A stretch of 64,000 bases of DNA from Okeania sp. SIO1I7 (GCA_010672585.1 JAAHGF010000018.1:1-64000); one strand, 5' to 3'. Shown: positions 18,613 through 28,875, counted from the stretch's first letter. Numbers and translations: made by a program. The notes: a model not told the origin generated them from the letters alone.

Positions 18613-19605
18613 TACACCTATTTGATATTATCTATCATCTTAATCTAACCAGAACTTACAATTTTTTTAGTTGTAAACACTAAATTATAGTATGGCACTA
18701 TAGTTTTTACTGAGTTGATCAGGAGTTTTTGTTTTGTACTGATGAGCATCTATTCAATAGTTTTAGTGAATGTTTAATTGACGCAATAAAATTGGAATCA
18801 ATTTTACTAATATCATTTTCAAAAAATATTGCTACATTGGCTATTCAAGGTGTTAGGTGTTAGGTGTTAGGTGGTAGGTATAATACATAAAAAGCGAAGA
18901 TTTTTCAATTCCGTTAAGCATCTATATTTTACTGTAACAATCTTTCTTGAATTTGGTCTAAAATAGTTGTATAAAATACCTAATATAAATCTCTGAACAA
19001 AGATATAATTTTCTGCATGAAGTAGGAAATAAGGAAACTAAAACAGGAAAAAAAAGATACAACACTTTGCAGAACTATTAGGTACAATGCTCAAAGCAAT
19101 CAACAAATATAAATAAAAATAAAACTTTATTATTTACTCAATACTGTTACTGTACAAATTAGTCGTGCAAAGGACTTTATTTTTAGGAATAAAGTATGAA
19201 AAAATAACTGTTAACTGATAACTACATTAACATACAGCATACTGTAAGTATCTGGCTATTGTTTTACTTCGGAAATATGAATTATAAATTTTTTGTAAAA
19301 GTAAATATTCTTTCAAAACAAAGATTTATTTTTTAAGAAAATTAAATCCACAAAATTACAATCTAATCAAGAGCTTGAATTTTATCTTAAATAACAGACT
19401 TTTTTTAACTAGCTATCAGCTATTAGCTATCAGCCTCAAAATTTGTGCATAGATAATGGTATCTGGCAAGCGGAGCATTCCGGAACGTCCAAGCTTGGGT
19501 AAAATATCCCCGACACGTGAGCTTGTCGTTTAATTTTAGGAGGGGTTGCGCATCCCCTTTCCGTACCGAAACGCTTTTTAACTACTATTATATAAATTTT
19601 TACTC
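18613..19605. other. Gene-free kilobase with heptamer tract and inverted copy of repeat K
   Basis: 18849-18880 is a GTGTTAG heptamer tract. 19406-19582 is the inverted partner of repeat K (13460-13698), containing CTTGGGTAAAATATCC, CACGTGAGCTTG, TTTTAGGAGG and AAACGCTTTTTAA. The rest is very AT-rich. No gene or RNA was recognised. Confidence 0.65.
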
Positions 19606-20865
19606 TCAATCTTCTTGTGATCCAACAATTGAAATATAGGGTTCAATGAAATACTTACTAGCAACTTCTTGTGCCTCAACAGTAGTTACCATTGTCAGAT
19701 TTTCTTGAAATTTGGCGTCAAATTCCATACCCAAACCTAAAATTTCATACCATCCTAAAATTTGAGCAATTTGTGAGTTTGTTTGTTTACCCAAAGCATA
19801 TTGACCTAATAATTTGTTTTTGGAGACTTGTAACTCTTCTGAGCTAAGTTGGTTATTCACTAAGCGCTCTACTTCTTCTCTTAATCCTGCTTTAGCGATC
19901 GCTGTATTTTCTGTAGCAGTTCCTATATAAACTGTAAAGTTGGAGGTATCTATACGGGTAGGATAAAAGGCAGATACGTCATAAGCTAAACCTCGTTTTT
20001 CTCTCAGTTCAACAAATAAGCGACTGGATAAACCATTGCCCAAATAAGTATTAATTAATTTGAGAGGAGCATAGTCAGAATTATTAACATTTGCTGCTAA
20101 ATAACCAAGCATAATAATTGATTGTTGAGTTTCTTGGTATGTTGTTGCTTTTGATGGTTGGGGAGTTAGAGTTGGCAAGTTTAAAGTTACTGGGGGTGTT
20201 TCTGGTTGTTGCCAATCTCCTAATATTTGTTCAGCTAAATTAATTGCTTTGGCGTTAGTAATATTGCCTACTATGGATATGATTATATTATCTGGACGGA
20301 AGTGAGTTTGATGAAATTCTTGAAGATTGGCGTGGGTAATTTGAGAAACTGTTTTTTCTGTACCTAAAGTTGATAAAGCATAAGGATGATTTTGATACAT
20401 CATTTCTCGTAATTGAGAGAATGCTACGGTAAAAGGTTGTTCTAGTTGAGAGCGAATACTTTGAATAGTAATTCGTTTTTCTAGTTCAATTTCTGTTTCT
20501 GGAAATGATGGATATCTGATTATTTCTCCTGATAATTGAAATATATCTGCAAAATCTGTAGATACTGTTTTTATGCTCAGTAAGAAATAATCTGTGGTTG
20601 TATCTGTACCTAGTCTTGCTCCTACTGATTCAACTTTATGGGCGATATCTAGAGAGGATAATTTATCTGTCCCTTTGGTTAATACTGCTGCTAATAAGTG
20701 AGAGATTCCTGCCTGTTCTCTGGGTTCATAACGACTACCTATTCGTAAGAATATTTTGGCTGAGACAATATCCGCTGTCTTATTTTCTGTTGTGATGACA
20801 ACTATGCCATTATTTAGGACTTTTCGCTCTATATTTTTTTTAATCATTAATTTTTTAATTTTCAA
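19606..20865 (-). CDS. M16 (pitrilysin) family protein lacking the HxxEH zinc motif
   Basis: 419 aa, the length of a single bacterial M16 subunit. N-terminal M16 domain then a C-terminal domain (~165-350, with NLQEFHQTHFRPDNIIISIVG and GLSSRLFVELREKRGLAYDV). The usual catalytic HFLEH is replaced by HLLAA at residues 56-60 (AGISHLLAAVLTKGT), so zinc cannot be bound in the normal way. Bacterial M16 proteases often work as pairs of an active and an inactive subunit; this looks like the inactive partner. The catalytic partner is not in this window. No signal peptide is visible. A later Met (residue 7) is an alternative start. Confidence 0.85.
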   Translation of the reverse strand: MKIKKLMIKKNIERKVLNNGIVVITTENKTADIVSAKIFLRIGSRYEPREQAGISHLLAAVLTKGTDKLSSLDIAHKVESVGARLGTDTTTDYFLLSIKTVSTDFADIFQLSGEIIRYPSFPETEIELEKRITIQSIRSQLEQPFTVAFSQLREMMYQNHPYALSTLGTEKTVSQITHANLQEFHQTHFRPDNIIISIVGNITNAKAINLAEQILGDWQQPETPPVTLNLPTLTPQPSKATTYQETQQSIIMLGYLAANVNNSDYAPLKLINTYLGNGLSSRLFVELREKRGLAYDVSAFYPTRIDTSNFTVYIGTATENTAIAKAGLREEVERLVNNQLSSEELQVSKNKLLGQYALGKQTNSQIAQILGWYEILGLGMEFDAKFQENLTMVTTVEAQEVASKYFIEPYISIVGSQED

Positions 20866-21562
20866 TATTTAGAAATCTTATTTGAATTGTGAGATATTGT
20901 AGATTTTTAGGGAATAGGAAATAGGAAACACAGAAGCAATAAAATTCTCACATCTGATTCAGTGATTGCTATTAGTTAGTAGTCAAGAGTTAGGTAAGAG
21001 CTGAAGACCCCATTAATTTTTTTTTGTATTTTTACTATTAGACATCTCCAGTAATAGAAAATAAAATCAATTATCGCATATAAATGCTCGATTCTTTCCT
21101 CCTACTCCTTACTCTCTCTTTTCTGGAGATGTTTATTGAGTTACACTTTGATTTGTCTGTAGCTTTTTGGCTACTCCTTGTCTATTCAAAATACACTGTT
21201 TATTTTACAAAAATACTTATTTTTTGAAACTGGTATATTGAACAAGAACTTACAGAAATTTTTGGGCATTGTTAATTTTAAGTATCATAGCTAATTTCAC
21301 AAAGAGTTGGTAACTTATGAAGTCAAATAATAAGCTTAAACTACTTTAGAGTAGAGGTTTTAAGTACTGAAAATATCACTTTTGACTGTCTTGTGTGTGT
21401 CTTACATTCTGAGGGGACTTCAGAATTACACATTCGCTTTTGATTTTTGACTTTAGTGAAACGGTATGACTAGCATTAGAATCTAATTACCTTTCTTCAT
21501 TGAAGAAAACTTCTTTCTATCTACTGACTCCCGACTCCCAACTATCGACTTTTATTAAAACT
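20866..21562. other. AT-rich intergenic region, no gene seen
   Basis: 20882-20985 shows weak similarity to 34010-34145 (TTGTGAGATATTG, then later ATTGCTAT), suggesting a degenerate dispersed repeat. 21518-21545 is a GACTCCC/GACTCCCAAC heptamer-like stretch that could be misread as the N-terminus of the next gene. No RNA or gene is supported. Confidence 0.5.
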
Positions 21563-24500
21563 ATGTCTCAATTATTAATTAATCAATACTATAGCGAAGT
21601 TGAACGTATTATTCAATATGGCGGTTCTCGGAATGAAAGTTCTATTCGGTTTGCCTTTCAATATCTCTTAAATGAATATTGCAAAACTAGAGATTTTCGA
21701 TTAATTCCGGAACTGGATTATAAAACTAAAACTGGTCAAAAGGTTACTCCTGATGGAACGGTTAAGGATGCTTTGCGCCTGGATTGGGGTTTTTGGGAAA
21801 GTAAGGATGAATATGATGTTTTAGATGAGGAAATTGAGAAAAAATTAGCGAAAGGTTATCCTGACGATAATATTTTATTTGAGGATTCGCAGACGGCAGT
21901 TTTAATTCAAGCAGGTCAAGAAACTTCTAGAGTTTCAATGGGAAATGCTGAAGCTTTGGATGGAATTATTAATGCTTTTATTAATTATGTTCGTCCGGAA
22001 GTTAAGGATTTTCGCGAGGCTATTACTACTTTTCAGGCAGACTTACCTACTATTTTAAAAAGTTTACGAGTTTTAATTGCTAAACAGTCGAAGAATAATC
22101 AAAGGTTTTGTTTGGCTAGGGATAAATTTTTGACTATTTGTCGAGAGTCGATTAATCCTGAAGTTAGTTTGTTTGATGTGCAGGAAATGATTATTCAACA
22201 CATCTTGACTGAGGATATTTTTCTGAATATTTTTAATGAGTCTCAGTTTCACCGGGAGAATAATATTGCGAGGGAGTTGGAGGAAGTTTTAAATACTTTT
22301 TTTGTTGGCAGTATCCGACGTAATACTTTGAGTTCTATCGAGCGTTATTATGGAGTAATTAAAAGAAAGGCTGCGAGTATTTATAATCACCATGAAAAGC
22401 AGGAATTTTTGAAGGTGGTTTATGAGAATTTTTATAAGTCTTATAATCCTCTGGGGGCTGATAGATTGGGGATTGTTTATACTCCTAGTGAAATTGTGAA
22501 GTTTATGATTGAAAGTGTTGATTATTTGGTGGATAAACATTTTGGCAAATTATTAGCTGACTCTGGGGTAAAAATTCTTGATCCGGCGACTGGAACTGGT
22601 ACTTTTGTGACGGAGTTGATTGAATATTTGCCGAAGAAGAAGTTGAAGCATAAGTATCAGAATGAGATTTTTTGTAATGAGGTAGCAATTTTGCCTTATT
22701 ACATTGCAAATTTGAATATTGAATATACTTATCAGCAGAAAATGGGGAGTTATGAAGAGTTTAATAATATTTGTTTTGTCGATACTTTAGACCACAGTTC
22801 CTTTGAGTATAAGCAGTTAGATTTATTTGCGATGACCGTGGAAAATACTGAGAGGATTAAACGGCAAAATGATTGTGAGATTTCTGTGATTATTGGCAAC
22901 CCTCCTTATAATGCAAATCAAGCTAATGAAAATGATAATAATAAGAATCGCGCGTATCCTGAAATTGATAAACGAATTAAAGATACTTATGTTAAAGAAA
23001 GTAGAGCACAAAAGACAAAAGTTTATGATCCGTACTCTCGTTTTTTTAGGTGGGCAACAGATAGGTTGAGTCAAAATGGGGCTTTAGCTTTTATTACTAA
23101 TTCATCTTTTATAAATGCTAAAACATTTGATGGATTTAGAAAGTTAGTTGCTCAAGAGTTTAGTAATATTTATCTCATTGATTTGGGTGGAGATGTGAGA
23201 AAAAATCCTAAGTTATCAGGAACAACACACAATATTTTTGGTATTCAAACGGGTGTTGCTATAAGTTTTATGGTGAAGAAAGATAATCATACAAATACAC
23301 CTTGCAAAATATTTTATGTTTGTCGTCCAGAGTTTGAAACTGCGAAAGATAAATTAAAGTTTTTAGCAGCAACTAAATTGAGTGAGATTGATTTTGAACA
23401 TAGTCAACCAGACAAAAATAATAACTGGATAAATTTAACCGATAATAATTTTGAAGATTTGATACCTGTGGCGGTTCGACAATTAAAAAAATCTCAAAAA
23501 TATGATGAGTTAAAATCAATTTTCCAAGTATCTTCTAATGGCATATCAACAAATAGGGATGAATGGGTTTATGATTTTGATTTGAGTAACCTGGCAGCTA
23601 AGGCTAAATTTTTTATAGAGGAATATAACTCTGAAGTAAACCGATGGATTGAGTACAAAAAACTTAATTCCTATAAAGACATCCGAAAAGAATCTAATCC
23701 AGTAGTAGATAAGTTTCTCGAAGAAAGAAATTTAATCAAGTGGAGCAGCAGGATTAAAAGAGATAAGTTAAGAAAGGAAAAATTAGGGCAGTTTAAAAGT
23801 TCAAAAATAATCAAAGCGTCTTATCGTCCCTATAGTCTTCAATATCTTTATTTAGATTATATACCTATAGATTTACCAGGCCAGCAGCTCAATTTTTTTC
23901 CAGATGAAAGTTTGGAAAACCATACAGATTACAAAAATACAAATATTGTCATATCTTTCTCTGGTTTGTCTTTGAGTAGACCTTTTCATTGCTTATGTAG
24001 CAACTCAATAATTGATTTACATTTTACAGGTGACTCTCAATGTCTCCCACTTTATTACTACGATGAAAATGGAAACCGCCAAGAAAATATTACTGACTGG
24101 GGACTGGAAAAATTCCAAACTCATTACAACAATAAAAAAATCAAAAAACTAGACATTTTCCACTACACCTACGCCGTTTTACACCACCCCATCTACCGAC
24201 AAAAATACGAACAAAACCTCAAACGAGAATTTCCCCGTCTCCCCTTCTATGAAAATTTTACACAGTGGGTAAAATGGGGCAAAAAATTAATCGACTTACA
24301 CATCAACTATGAAACTATTAAACCTTACCCATTAACTCGTATCGACTTACCAACCACAGACAACCAACCGACTCCAAAACCAAAACTTAAAGCAGACAAA
24401 ACCAAAGACAAAATATTAATAGATACCCTCACCACATTAGAAAAAATTCCCAAAATTGCCTGGGAATATCGCCTCGGAAACCGCAGTGCTTTGGAATGGG

Positions 24501-24664
24501 TATTAGACCAATACAAAGAAAAGAAACCTAGAGACAAAACCATCTCTGAAAAATTTAATACCTATAGTTTTGCCGACTATAAAGAAACAGTCATTGACCT
24601 ACTACAAAAAGTTTGTGCTGTTAGTGTCGAAACAATGAAAATTATTCAGGCGATGGAAACGTAG
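21563..24664 (+). CDS. Single-polypeptide restriction-modification enzyme (type IIG/ISP-like)
   Basis: The chosen ATG at 21563 gives 1033 aa; an in-frame TTG at 21500 would add 21 residues translated from heptamer repeat DNA and is unlikely. An N-terminal nuclease-like region carries PDG..(K)DALRLDWGFWESKD, a PD-(D/E)xK pattern (ESK). A linker leads to an N6-adenine methyltransferase: motif I DPATGTGTF and motif IV NPPY, followed by FRWATDRLSQNGALAFITNS. The C-terminal ~450 residues resemble the target-recognition part of type ISP enzymes. No helicase domain separates nuclease and methylase, unlike classical ISP enzymes (~1500 aa). Acts as phage/plasmid defence. No separate specificity or methylase gene is nearby. 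The last ~600 bp shifts to A/C-rich codons. Confidence 0.85.
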   Translation: MSQLLINQYYSEVERIIQYGGSRNESSIRFAFQYLLNEYCKTRDFRLIPELDYKTKTGQKVTPDGTVKDALRLDWGFWESKDEYDVLDEEIEKKLAKGYPDDNILFEDSQTAVLIQAGQETSRVSMGNAEALDGIINAFINYVRPEVKDFREAITTFQADLPTILKSLRVLIAKQSKNNQRFCLARDKFLTICRESINPEVSLFDVQEMIIQHILTEDIFLNIFNESQFHRENNIARELEEVLNTFFVGSIRRNTLSSIERYYGVIKRKAASIYNHHEKQEFLKVVYENFYKSYNPLGADRLGIVYTPSEIVKFMIESVDYLVDKHFGKLLADSGVKILDPATGTGTFVTELIEYLPKKKLKHKYQNEIFCNEVAILPYYIANLNIEYTYQQKMGSYEEFNNICFVDTLDHSSFEYKQLDLFAMTVENTERIKRQNDCEISVIIGNPPYNANQANENDNNKNRAYPEIDKRIKDTYVKESRAQKTKVYDPYSRFFRWATDRLSQNGALAFITNSSFINAKTFDGFRKLVAQEFSNIYLIDLGGDVRKNPKLSGTTHNIFGIQTGVAISFMVKKDNHTNTPCKIFYVCRPEFETAKDKLKFLAATKLSEIDFEHSQPDKNNNWINLTDNNFEDLIPVAVRQLKKSQKYDELKSIFQVSSNGISTNRDEWVYDFDLSNLAAKAKFFIEEYNSEVNRWIEYKKLNSYKDIRKESNPVVDKFLEERNLIKWSSRIKRDKLRKEKLGQFKSSKIIKASYRPYSLQYLYLDYIPIDLPGQQLNFFPDESLENHTDYKNTNIVISFSGLSLSRPFHCLCSNSIIDLHFTGDSQCLPLYYYDENGNRQENITDWGLEKFQTHYNNKKIKKLDIFHYTYAVLHHPIYRQKYEQNLKREFPRLPFYENFTQWVKWGKKLIDLHINYETIKPYPLTRIDLPTTDNQPTPKPKLKADKTKDKILIDTLTTLEKIPKIAWEYRLGNRSALEWVLDQYKEKKPRDKTISEKFNTYSFADYKETVIDLLQKVCAVSVETMKIIQAMET

Positions 24665-24751
24665 GGGTTTGGTCTCCAAACCCTTCTCTAAATTTCTCCA
24701 ACTCCAAACCCTTCTCCAAATTTCTCCTAGAAACCAGAAATTACTAGCAAA

Positions 24752-25076
24752 AACTCTTATTGCCTTATTCGCAACACAGAAAAATCAGAAATAAAAATTT
24801 GATTCAATTCACCACGAGAGTTTGTTTCTCTGAGCAAAAATTCTTATTGCGTATAGCGCAACAGAAAAAATCAGAAATAAAAATTTGATTCAATTCACCA
24901 CGAGAGTTTGTTTCTCTGAGCAAAAATTCCTATTGCGACATACGCAACAGAAAAATCAGAAATAAAAATTTGATTCAATTCACCACAAGAGTTTGTTTTT
25001 CTGAGCAAAAATTTCTATTGCGACATACGCAACAGAAGTAAATCAGAAATGGAAATTTGATTCAATTTATTCAACA
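24752..25076 (+). repeat. Tandem array of 85-86 bp repeats, about 3.7 copies
   Basis: The anchor GATTCAATTC recurs at 24801, 24887 and 24972, and as GATTCAATTT near 25060. Each unit contains a short palindrome (TTGCG, 5 bases, CGCAA), a run AATCAGAAATAAAAATTT and, in complete copies, GAGTTTGTTTCTCTGAGCAA. The arms of the palindrome are kept while its loop changes, hinting at a conserved hairpin. No open frame crosses the array. Confidence 0.8.
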
Positions 25077-25498
25077 AAATTTCCCTAGTAAAAGCGATCG
25101 CTCATCTTCAGGAATTTTGTTAGAAGGAGTACCAGAAACATCTTGTGGAGCTTTCAGTAAATACTTATTTTTCCCTCCATCACTTCTCAGTGCAAAACCA
25201 CCCACCTCTTCATTCTGTGAAGATCCTAAAAAAACGTGCCTCAAAGTATTTTCAGTTCCATCCCCACAATTTTTGTGATATCATAATAACTATAAGGAGT
25301 CGTTCGCCCCTACGCATGACTTTTTATTCAACTAAAATTTCCTACTAAAAGGCGATCGCTCATCTTGAGGAATTTTCCTAGAAGGAGCTGATTGCTAGTA
25401 TCAATATCTATGGGAATTTCCGGCAATAACTGAAAAAAAAGGGGATTTTTTTGGCTAAGTCAAAAAAATAGTTGACAATATGCTTGGAGGTGATTTGA
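25077..25498. other. Intergenic region with two similar blocks and a fragment of the 10.7-11.5 kb repeat
   Basis: GGCGATCGCTCATCTTGAGG (~25352) and GCGATCGCTCATCTTCAGG (~25096) begin similar blocks (AGGAATTTT.TTAGAAGGAG). Between them, 25300-25337 is the reverse of the GTTGAATAAAAAGTCATG unit. No gene is seen. This is probably the left end of the tnpB element. Confidence 0.5.
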
Positions 25499-26734
25499 TT
25501 GTACGCCAAAAAATTTGAATTAAAACTCAATAACCAAGAGCGATCGTTTATGGCTCAATGTGCTGGTTATGCCCGTTTCGTTTACAACTATGGCCTCAAT
25601 ATGGTTAATGGAACTTCTGCCATGACCAAAGTTAACAAACGTGGTCAGAAAGTTAGCTTGAGTTACACATTACGCATTTTAGAAGCTAAAAAAGTCTTTA
25701 CTAACTATGTCAAAAAGCAACCAGAATATGCCTGGACAAATAATTATTCGTCTCGCATTTACCAAAGTGCTTTTCAACATCTAGGTGAAGCATTTAAACG
25801 GTATAAAGAAGGAATCAGTAAATATCCTAAGTTGAAAAGGAAAAAAGACAGACAATCTTTTACTGTTTATGACGGTAATGGAAAAGTTACAGTTAACCCT
25901 GGTAAGAAAATTAAAATACCAACATTAGGAACTTTTCGATTATGGGAATCAATACCTTACTCCACAGCAAGTCAGACTTTTACTATTAGTAGAACAGGGG
26001 AAAAATGGTTTGTTAGTTTTAGTATTGAAGCGTCTTTGTTGCCAGTTCATCCCCTATTAGATGAGCGACAATACGAAACTTTTGGTATAGATGTTGGGGT
26101 CAAACAATTTGCCAGTATAGCAAACCAAAAAAAGAGAGAAAATGAAGTTATAAGTCTCCCAGACTCTATTAAACTAGAACAATTAAAAATTGCTAAGTTT
26201 CAATGGCGCAACCGCAATAAACAACTAGGAGATAAAGATAAACCACCTTCAAAAAATGCGATTAAATACTACAAAAAACTCGCTAACTATCATAGTCGCG
26301 TGAAGAACGTGCGCAGAGATTTCATAGAGAAAGCTACTACAAAATTAGTGAGTCAAATTAAGCACGTCTGCTTAGAGAGTTTAAATGTTTTTGGGATGAT
26401 GAAAAATGGTAAGTTGGCAGCGTCTATAGCCCGCCAAGGATTTTATCAATTTAGGGAACGATTGACAACCAAAATCGTTGCTTCTGGTGGAACTATAGTG
26501 CTAGCTGACCAGTGGTTTCCATCTTCTAAAACTTGTCATAGTTGCGGTAAAATTCATCAAGAATTAAAGTTAAAAGACCGTACTTTTAACTGTCCTCACT
26601 GTGGAATGAGAATAGACCGGGACTTGAATGCGGCAATGGTGTTATCTCAGTATGGGGAAGTTAATCAAAAAAATAGGGTAGGCTGTACCCGAATTTACGC
26701 TTGTGAACTGGACGAGGGCGGCCTCCCAGGTTGA
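25499..26734 (+). CDS. tnpB: TnpB RNA-guided endonuclease (IS200/IS605 family), intact
   Basis: 411 aa, full length. TTG start supported by GGAGGTGA ending 5 bases upstream. RuvC-I GIDVGVKQFASI (Asp), RuvC-II VCLESLNV (Glu), zinc finger CHSCG and CPHCG, and RuvC-III IDRDLNAAMV (Asp) are all intact, so it is potentially active. TnpB uses an RNA from the element's right end to cut DNA next to a short motif, which helps the element persist. No tnpA is present, so this is a solo tnpB needing a transposase in trans. It is only distantly similar to the copy at 49947, so the two are separate lineages. Confidence 0.9.
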   Translation: MYAKKFELKLNNQERSFMAQCAGYARFVYNYGLNMVNGTSAMTKVNKRGQKVSLSYTLRILEAKKVFTNYVKKQPEYAWTNNYSSRIYQSAFQHLGEAFKRYKEGISKYPKLKRKKDRQSFTVYDGNGKVTVNPGKKIKIPTLGTFRLWESIPYSTASQTFTISRTGEKWFVSFSIEASLLPVHPLLDERQYETFGIDVGVKQFASIANQKKRENEVISLPDSIKLEQLKIAKFQWRNRNKQLGDKDKPPSKNAIKYYKKLANYHSRVKNVRRDFIEKATTKLVSQIKHVCLESLNVFGMMKNGKLAASIARQGFYQFRERLTTKIVASGGTIVLADQWFPSSKTCHSCGKIHQELKLKDRTFNCPHCGMRIDRDLNAAMVLSQYGEVNQKNRVGCTRIYACELDEGGLPG

Positions 26735-26834
26735 AGCAAGAAGCAAACATCTAAGACTTGCATTACCAGGTTTTACCGAGTTTTGCCGGAATTGTATAGG
26801 TATTGTACAGCAGTACCAGTTATTATCTCAATTT

Positions 26835-28664
26835 TTAACCTTTAACTTTTAACTTCCCTTCCCCATCAATTTCTAAAATTGTCTTCGGAAAATCTTTTTT
26901 TGTAAGCTGCCTAATTAACTTAATACTCCGACCATACTTATCAGGATAAGGAATACCCTTACTATTCAAATGAACAGGCAAAATTTTACCCGAAACAAAA
27001 TCCCCTCTAGGATTAATATCTACTTCTAATACCAAAGAATATCCCAACTGAGCCTTACTAGACAAAGTGCGATATCCCATAAAATTACCAAGAGAATAAG
27101 CAATTAACTTCCCTTGATAAACCTCCATTGCTCTAGGCACATGAGGACCATGAGCCAAAATTAAATCTGCACCTTCATCTATTAATGTATGGGAAAATAA
27201 AATTTTATTACCTCGATTTTCACCAAAAAAATATTCAGTCTTATTCTTAATTCTTAACGCCCTAGTTCCCTCTGCACCTGCATGAACAGAAATAACAATA
27301 ATATCTGCATTTTCATCTGCTTCTCGGACAAGTTTTTTTGCAGATTCCAAGTCAAGCATAGAATTATGATAACTATAATTACTAAAAGCAATAAACGCTA
27401 TATTAATCCCTTTAACTTGACGATAAACAATTCCTTCTTTTCCCTTTTTCCCGACAGCTTGCATACCAGCATTTTGAATATTAGCAATTGTATCTTCAAA
27501 TCCTTGCTTTAAAAAATCGAAAGAATGATTATTCGCCACACTCAAAACATCAAAGCCAGCATCTTTCAACAAATATCTATAATTCGGTGGTGTTCTAAAA
27601 GCAAATACCCTACCACTCCCCATTTTTTTGCCACTTCTCGGATAACTCGTTAAGGTACTTTCAAAATTTCCAAAAACAATATCTGCATCCTGTAATAGAG
27701 GTTTTACTGATGCAAATAACTCTTGTTTTTTCGGGTGTAACTTATTCTTAGGATAATTAGTACCGGGAATAATATCCCCCACTGCTTTAATAGTAATTCT
27801 AGTATCAGGATTAATTGGAGATTTAATAGATGATAAAACAAACTCTGAAACCTCTGATAAATTAAGTTGATTTTGAGTTTGTACAATTTGAGGAGTATCT
27901 ACTGTTGATACTGCCGACTGGCTAACTTCTACTGTTGAAGAGCTTGACTGAAGTTTTTGTTGCGGTAGAGAAATATTTGAAATAATTTCAGGTAGCTTGT
28001 AATTATTAGAATTGAAAACTAAATTTGATACAGGAATTAATGCTATACCAATAGTACTTACTAATAGCCAAAGAGCTTGATTTTTCTGAGGTAAAAATTG
28101 CCAAGAAGTATCAGAGGAAGAAAAGATTTTTTTTTTCCTAGAGCGACTATTTATTTTTCTCACAGATCCCTTGAGATTAACTGGAGAAAAATCTACATTT
28201 TTCTCCTCACTTTTACCGAACTCTGAGTTAGTCTTAACTATTTCTGGAGCATTTAATTCTACCTGTTGAAATAGGGAAGGTAGAGTAGGTTCAAGAGATT
28301 TTTGGGAAGAATTTGTATTTTCTGACTGCCACCAAATTGTCCCTACTCCGGCTGGATGATATATACTAGGTCTGTATAATTCTATAACTTCTGTCCACTC
28401 AGGGATGGTGTGACCTAATCTTCGCCCGTAAATATTGACAAAATCAATCGATGATGCGTTGAGGCGCTGCATTCCTTGATGAACTACTCTAATACAAGCT
28501 TGGCGATCTGGAAGTTGAGAGCTTTCCAGTAAAAGATGCAGATTATTTTTCTGAATACTAACCCTAGCTTTAACTCCGATAGTTGTTAATGCTTGATTTA
28601 TGAGAAAAGCGATCGCTTGAGGGTCTCCTTGTTTTGCTCGTGTTAAAATTTCCTGTTGACTCAA
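26835..28664 (-). CDS. CapA family protein (poly-gamma-glutamate/capsule synthesis type)
   Basis: 609 aa. The N-terminal ~130 residues form a cyanobacterial domain of unknown function (GDPQAIAFLINQALTTIGVK start). Residues ~135-200 are a basic, low-complexity linker with RSRKKK. One membrane segment lies near 200-216 (WLLVSTIGIALIPVSNLV). The periplasmic PGA_cap domain (~290-560) carries VGDIIPG (metal site), DIVFGNFESTL, SVANNHSFDF and LAHGPHVPRAME, typical of CapA proteins with a calcineurin-like phosphoesterase fold. Role in capsule or cell-surface polymer export is inferred. It is near a broken sulfotransferase and rfbB, suggesting a surface-polysaccharide neighbourhood. Confidence 0.87.
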   Translation of the reverse strand: MSQQEILTRAKQGDPQAIAFLINQALTTIGVKARVSIQKNNLHLLLESSQLPDRQACIRVVHQGMQRLNASSIDFVNIYGRRLGHTIPEWTEVIELYRPSIYHPAGVGTIWWQSENTNSSQKSLEPTLPSLFQQVELNAPEIVKTNSEFGKSEEKNVDFSPVNLKGSVRKINSRSRKKKIFSSSDTSWQFLPQKNQALWLLVSTIGIALIPVSNLVFNSNNYKLPEIISNISLPQQKLQSSSSTVEVSQSAVSTVDTPQIVQTQNQLNLSEVSEFVLSSIKSPINPDTRITIKAVGDIIPGTNYPKNKLHPKKQELFASVKPLLQDADIVFGNFESTLTSYPRSGKKMGSGRVFAFRTPPNYRYLLKDAGFDVLSVANNHSFDFLKQGFEDTIANIQNAGMQAVGKKGKEGIVYRQVKGINIAFIAFSNYSYHNSMLDLESAKKLVREADENADIIVISVHAGAEGTRALRIKNKTEYFFGENRGNKILFSHTLIDEGADLILAHGPHVPRAMEVYQGKLIAYSLGNFMGYRTLSSKAQLGYSLVLEVDINPRGDFVSGKILPVHLNSKGIPYPDKYGRSIKLIRQLTKKDFPKTILEIDGEGKLKVKG

Positions 28665-28754
28665 AATTATTTGTCCTCACACCAAAAATATCAGCTAAAT
28701 TCAATCATATTACTACTTATCAGAATAAATTTTGACTGATAATCCCTTAGATGT

Positions 28755-28804
28755 TAAGCTGTTTTGCATTTAAACCATATATCCAATTTTTATAAAAGGG
28801 AACA
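28755..28804. repeat. 50-bp dispersed repeat I, copy 1
   Basis: GTTTTGCATTTAAACCATAT then ATCCAATTTTTATAAAAGGG and AACA. The second copy at 52686-52734 differs at only a few positions. Both lie in upstream regions (before the sulfotransferase relic here, and on the far side of cpeB there). It could be a MITE remnant or a conserved leader fragment. Confidence 0.65.
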
Positions 28805-28875
28805 CCGAATCAGGAAATATAGAATCTAAATGATTCTTAGCTTACTAAAATTTATAGTCGATAGAGATTAGCCAA

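Noticed and set aside
21500-21562. TTG-initiated N-terminal extension of the restriction-modification enzyme
   Set aside because: The 21 extra residues come from GACTCCC-type repeat DNA; the conserved protein begins at ATG 21563.
24752-25076. CRISPR array
   Set aside because: Units are 85-86 bp near-identical tandem repeats with no variable spacers, and no cas genes are present.
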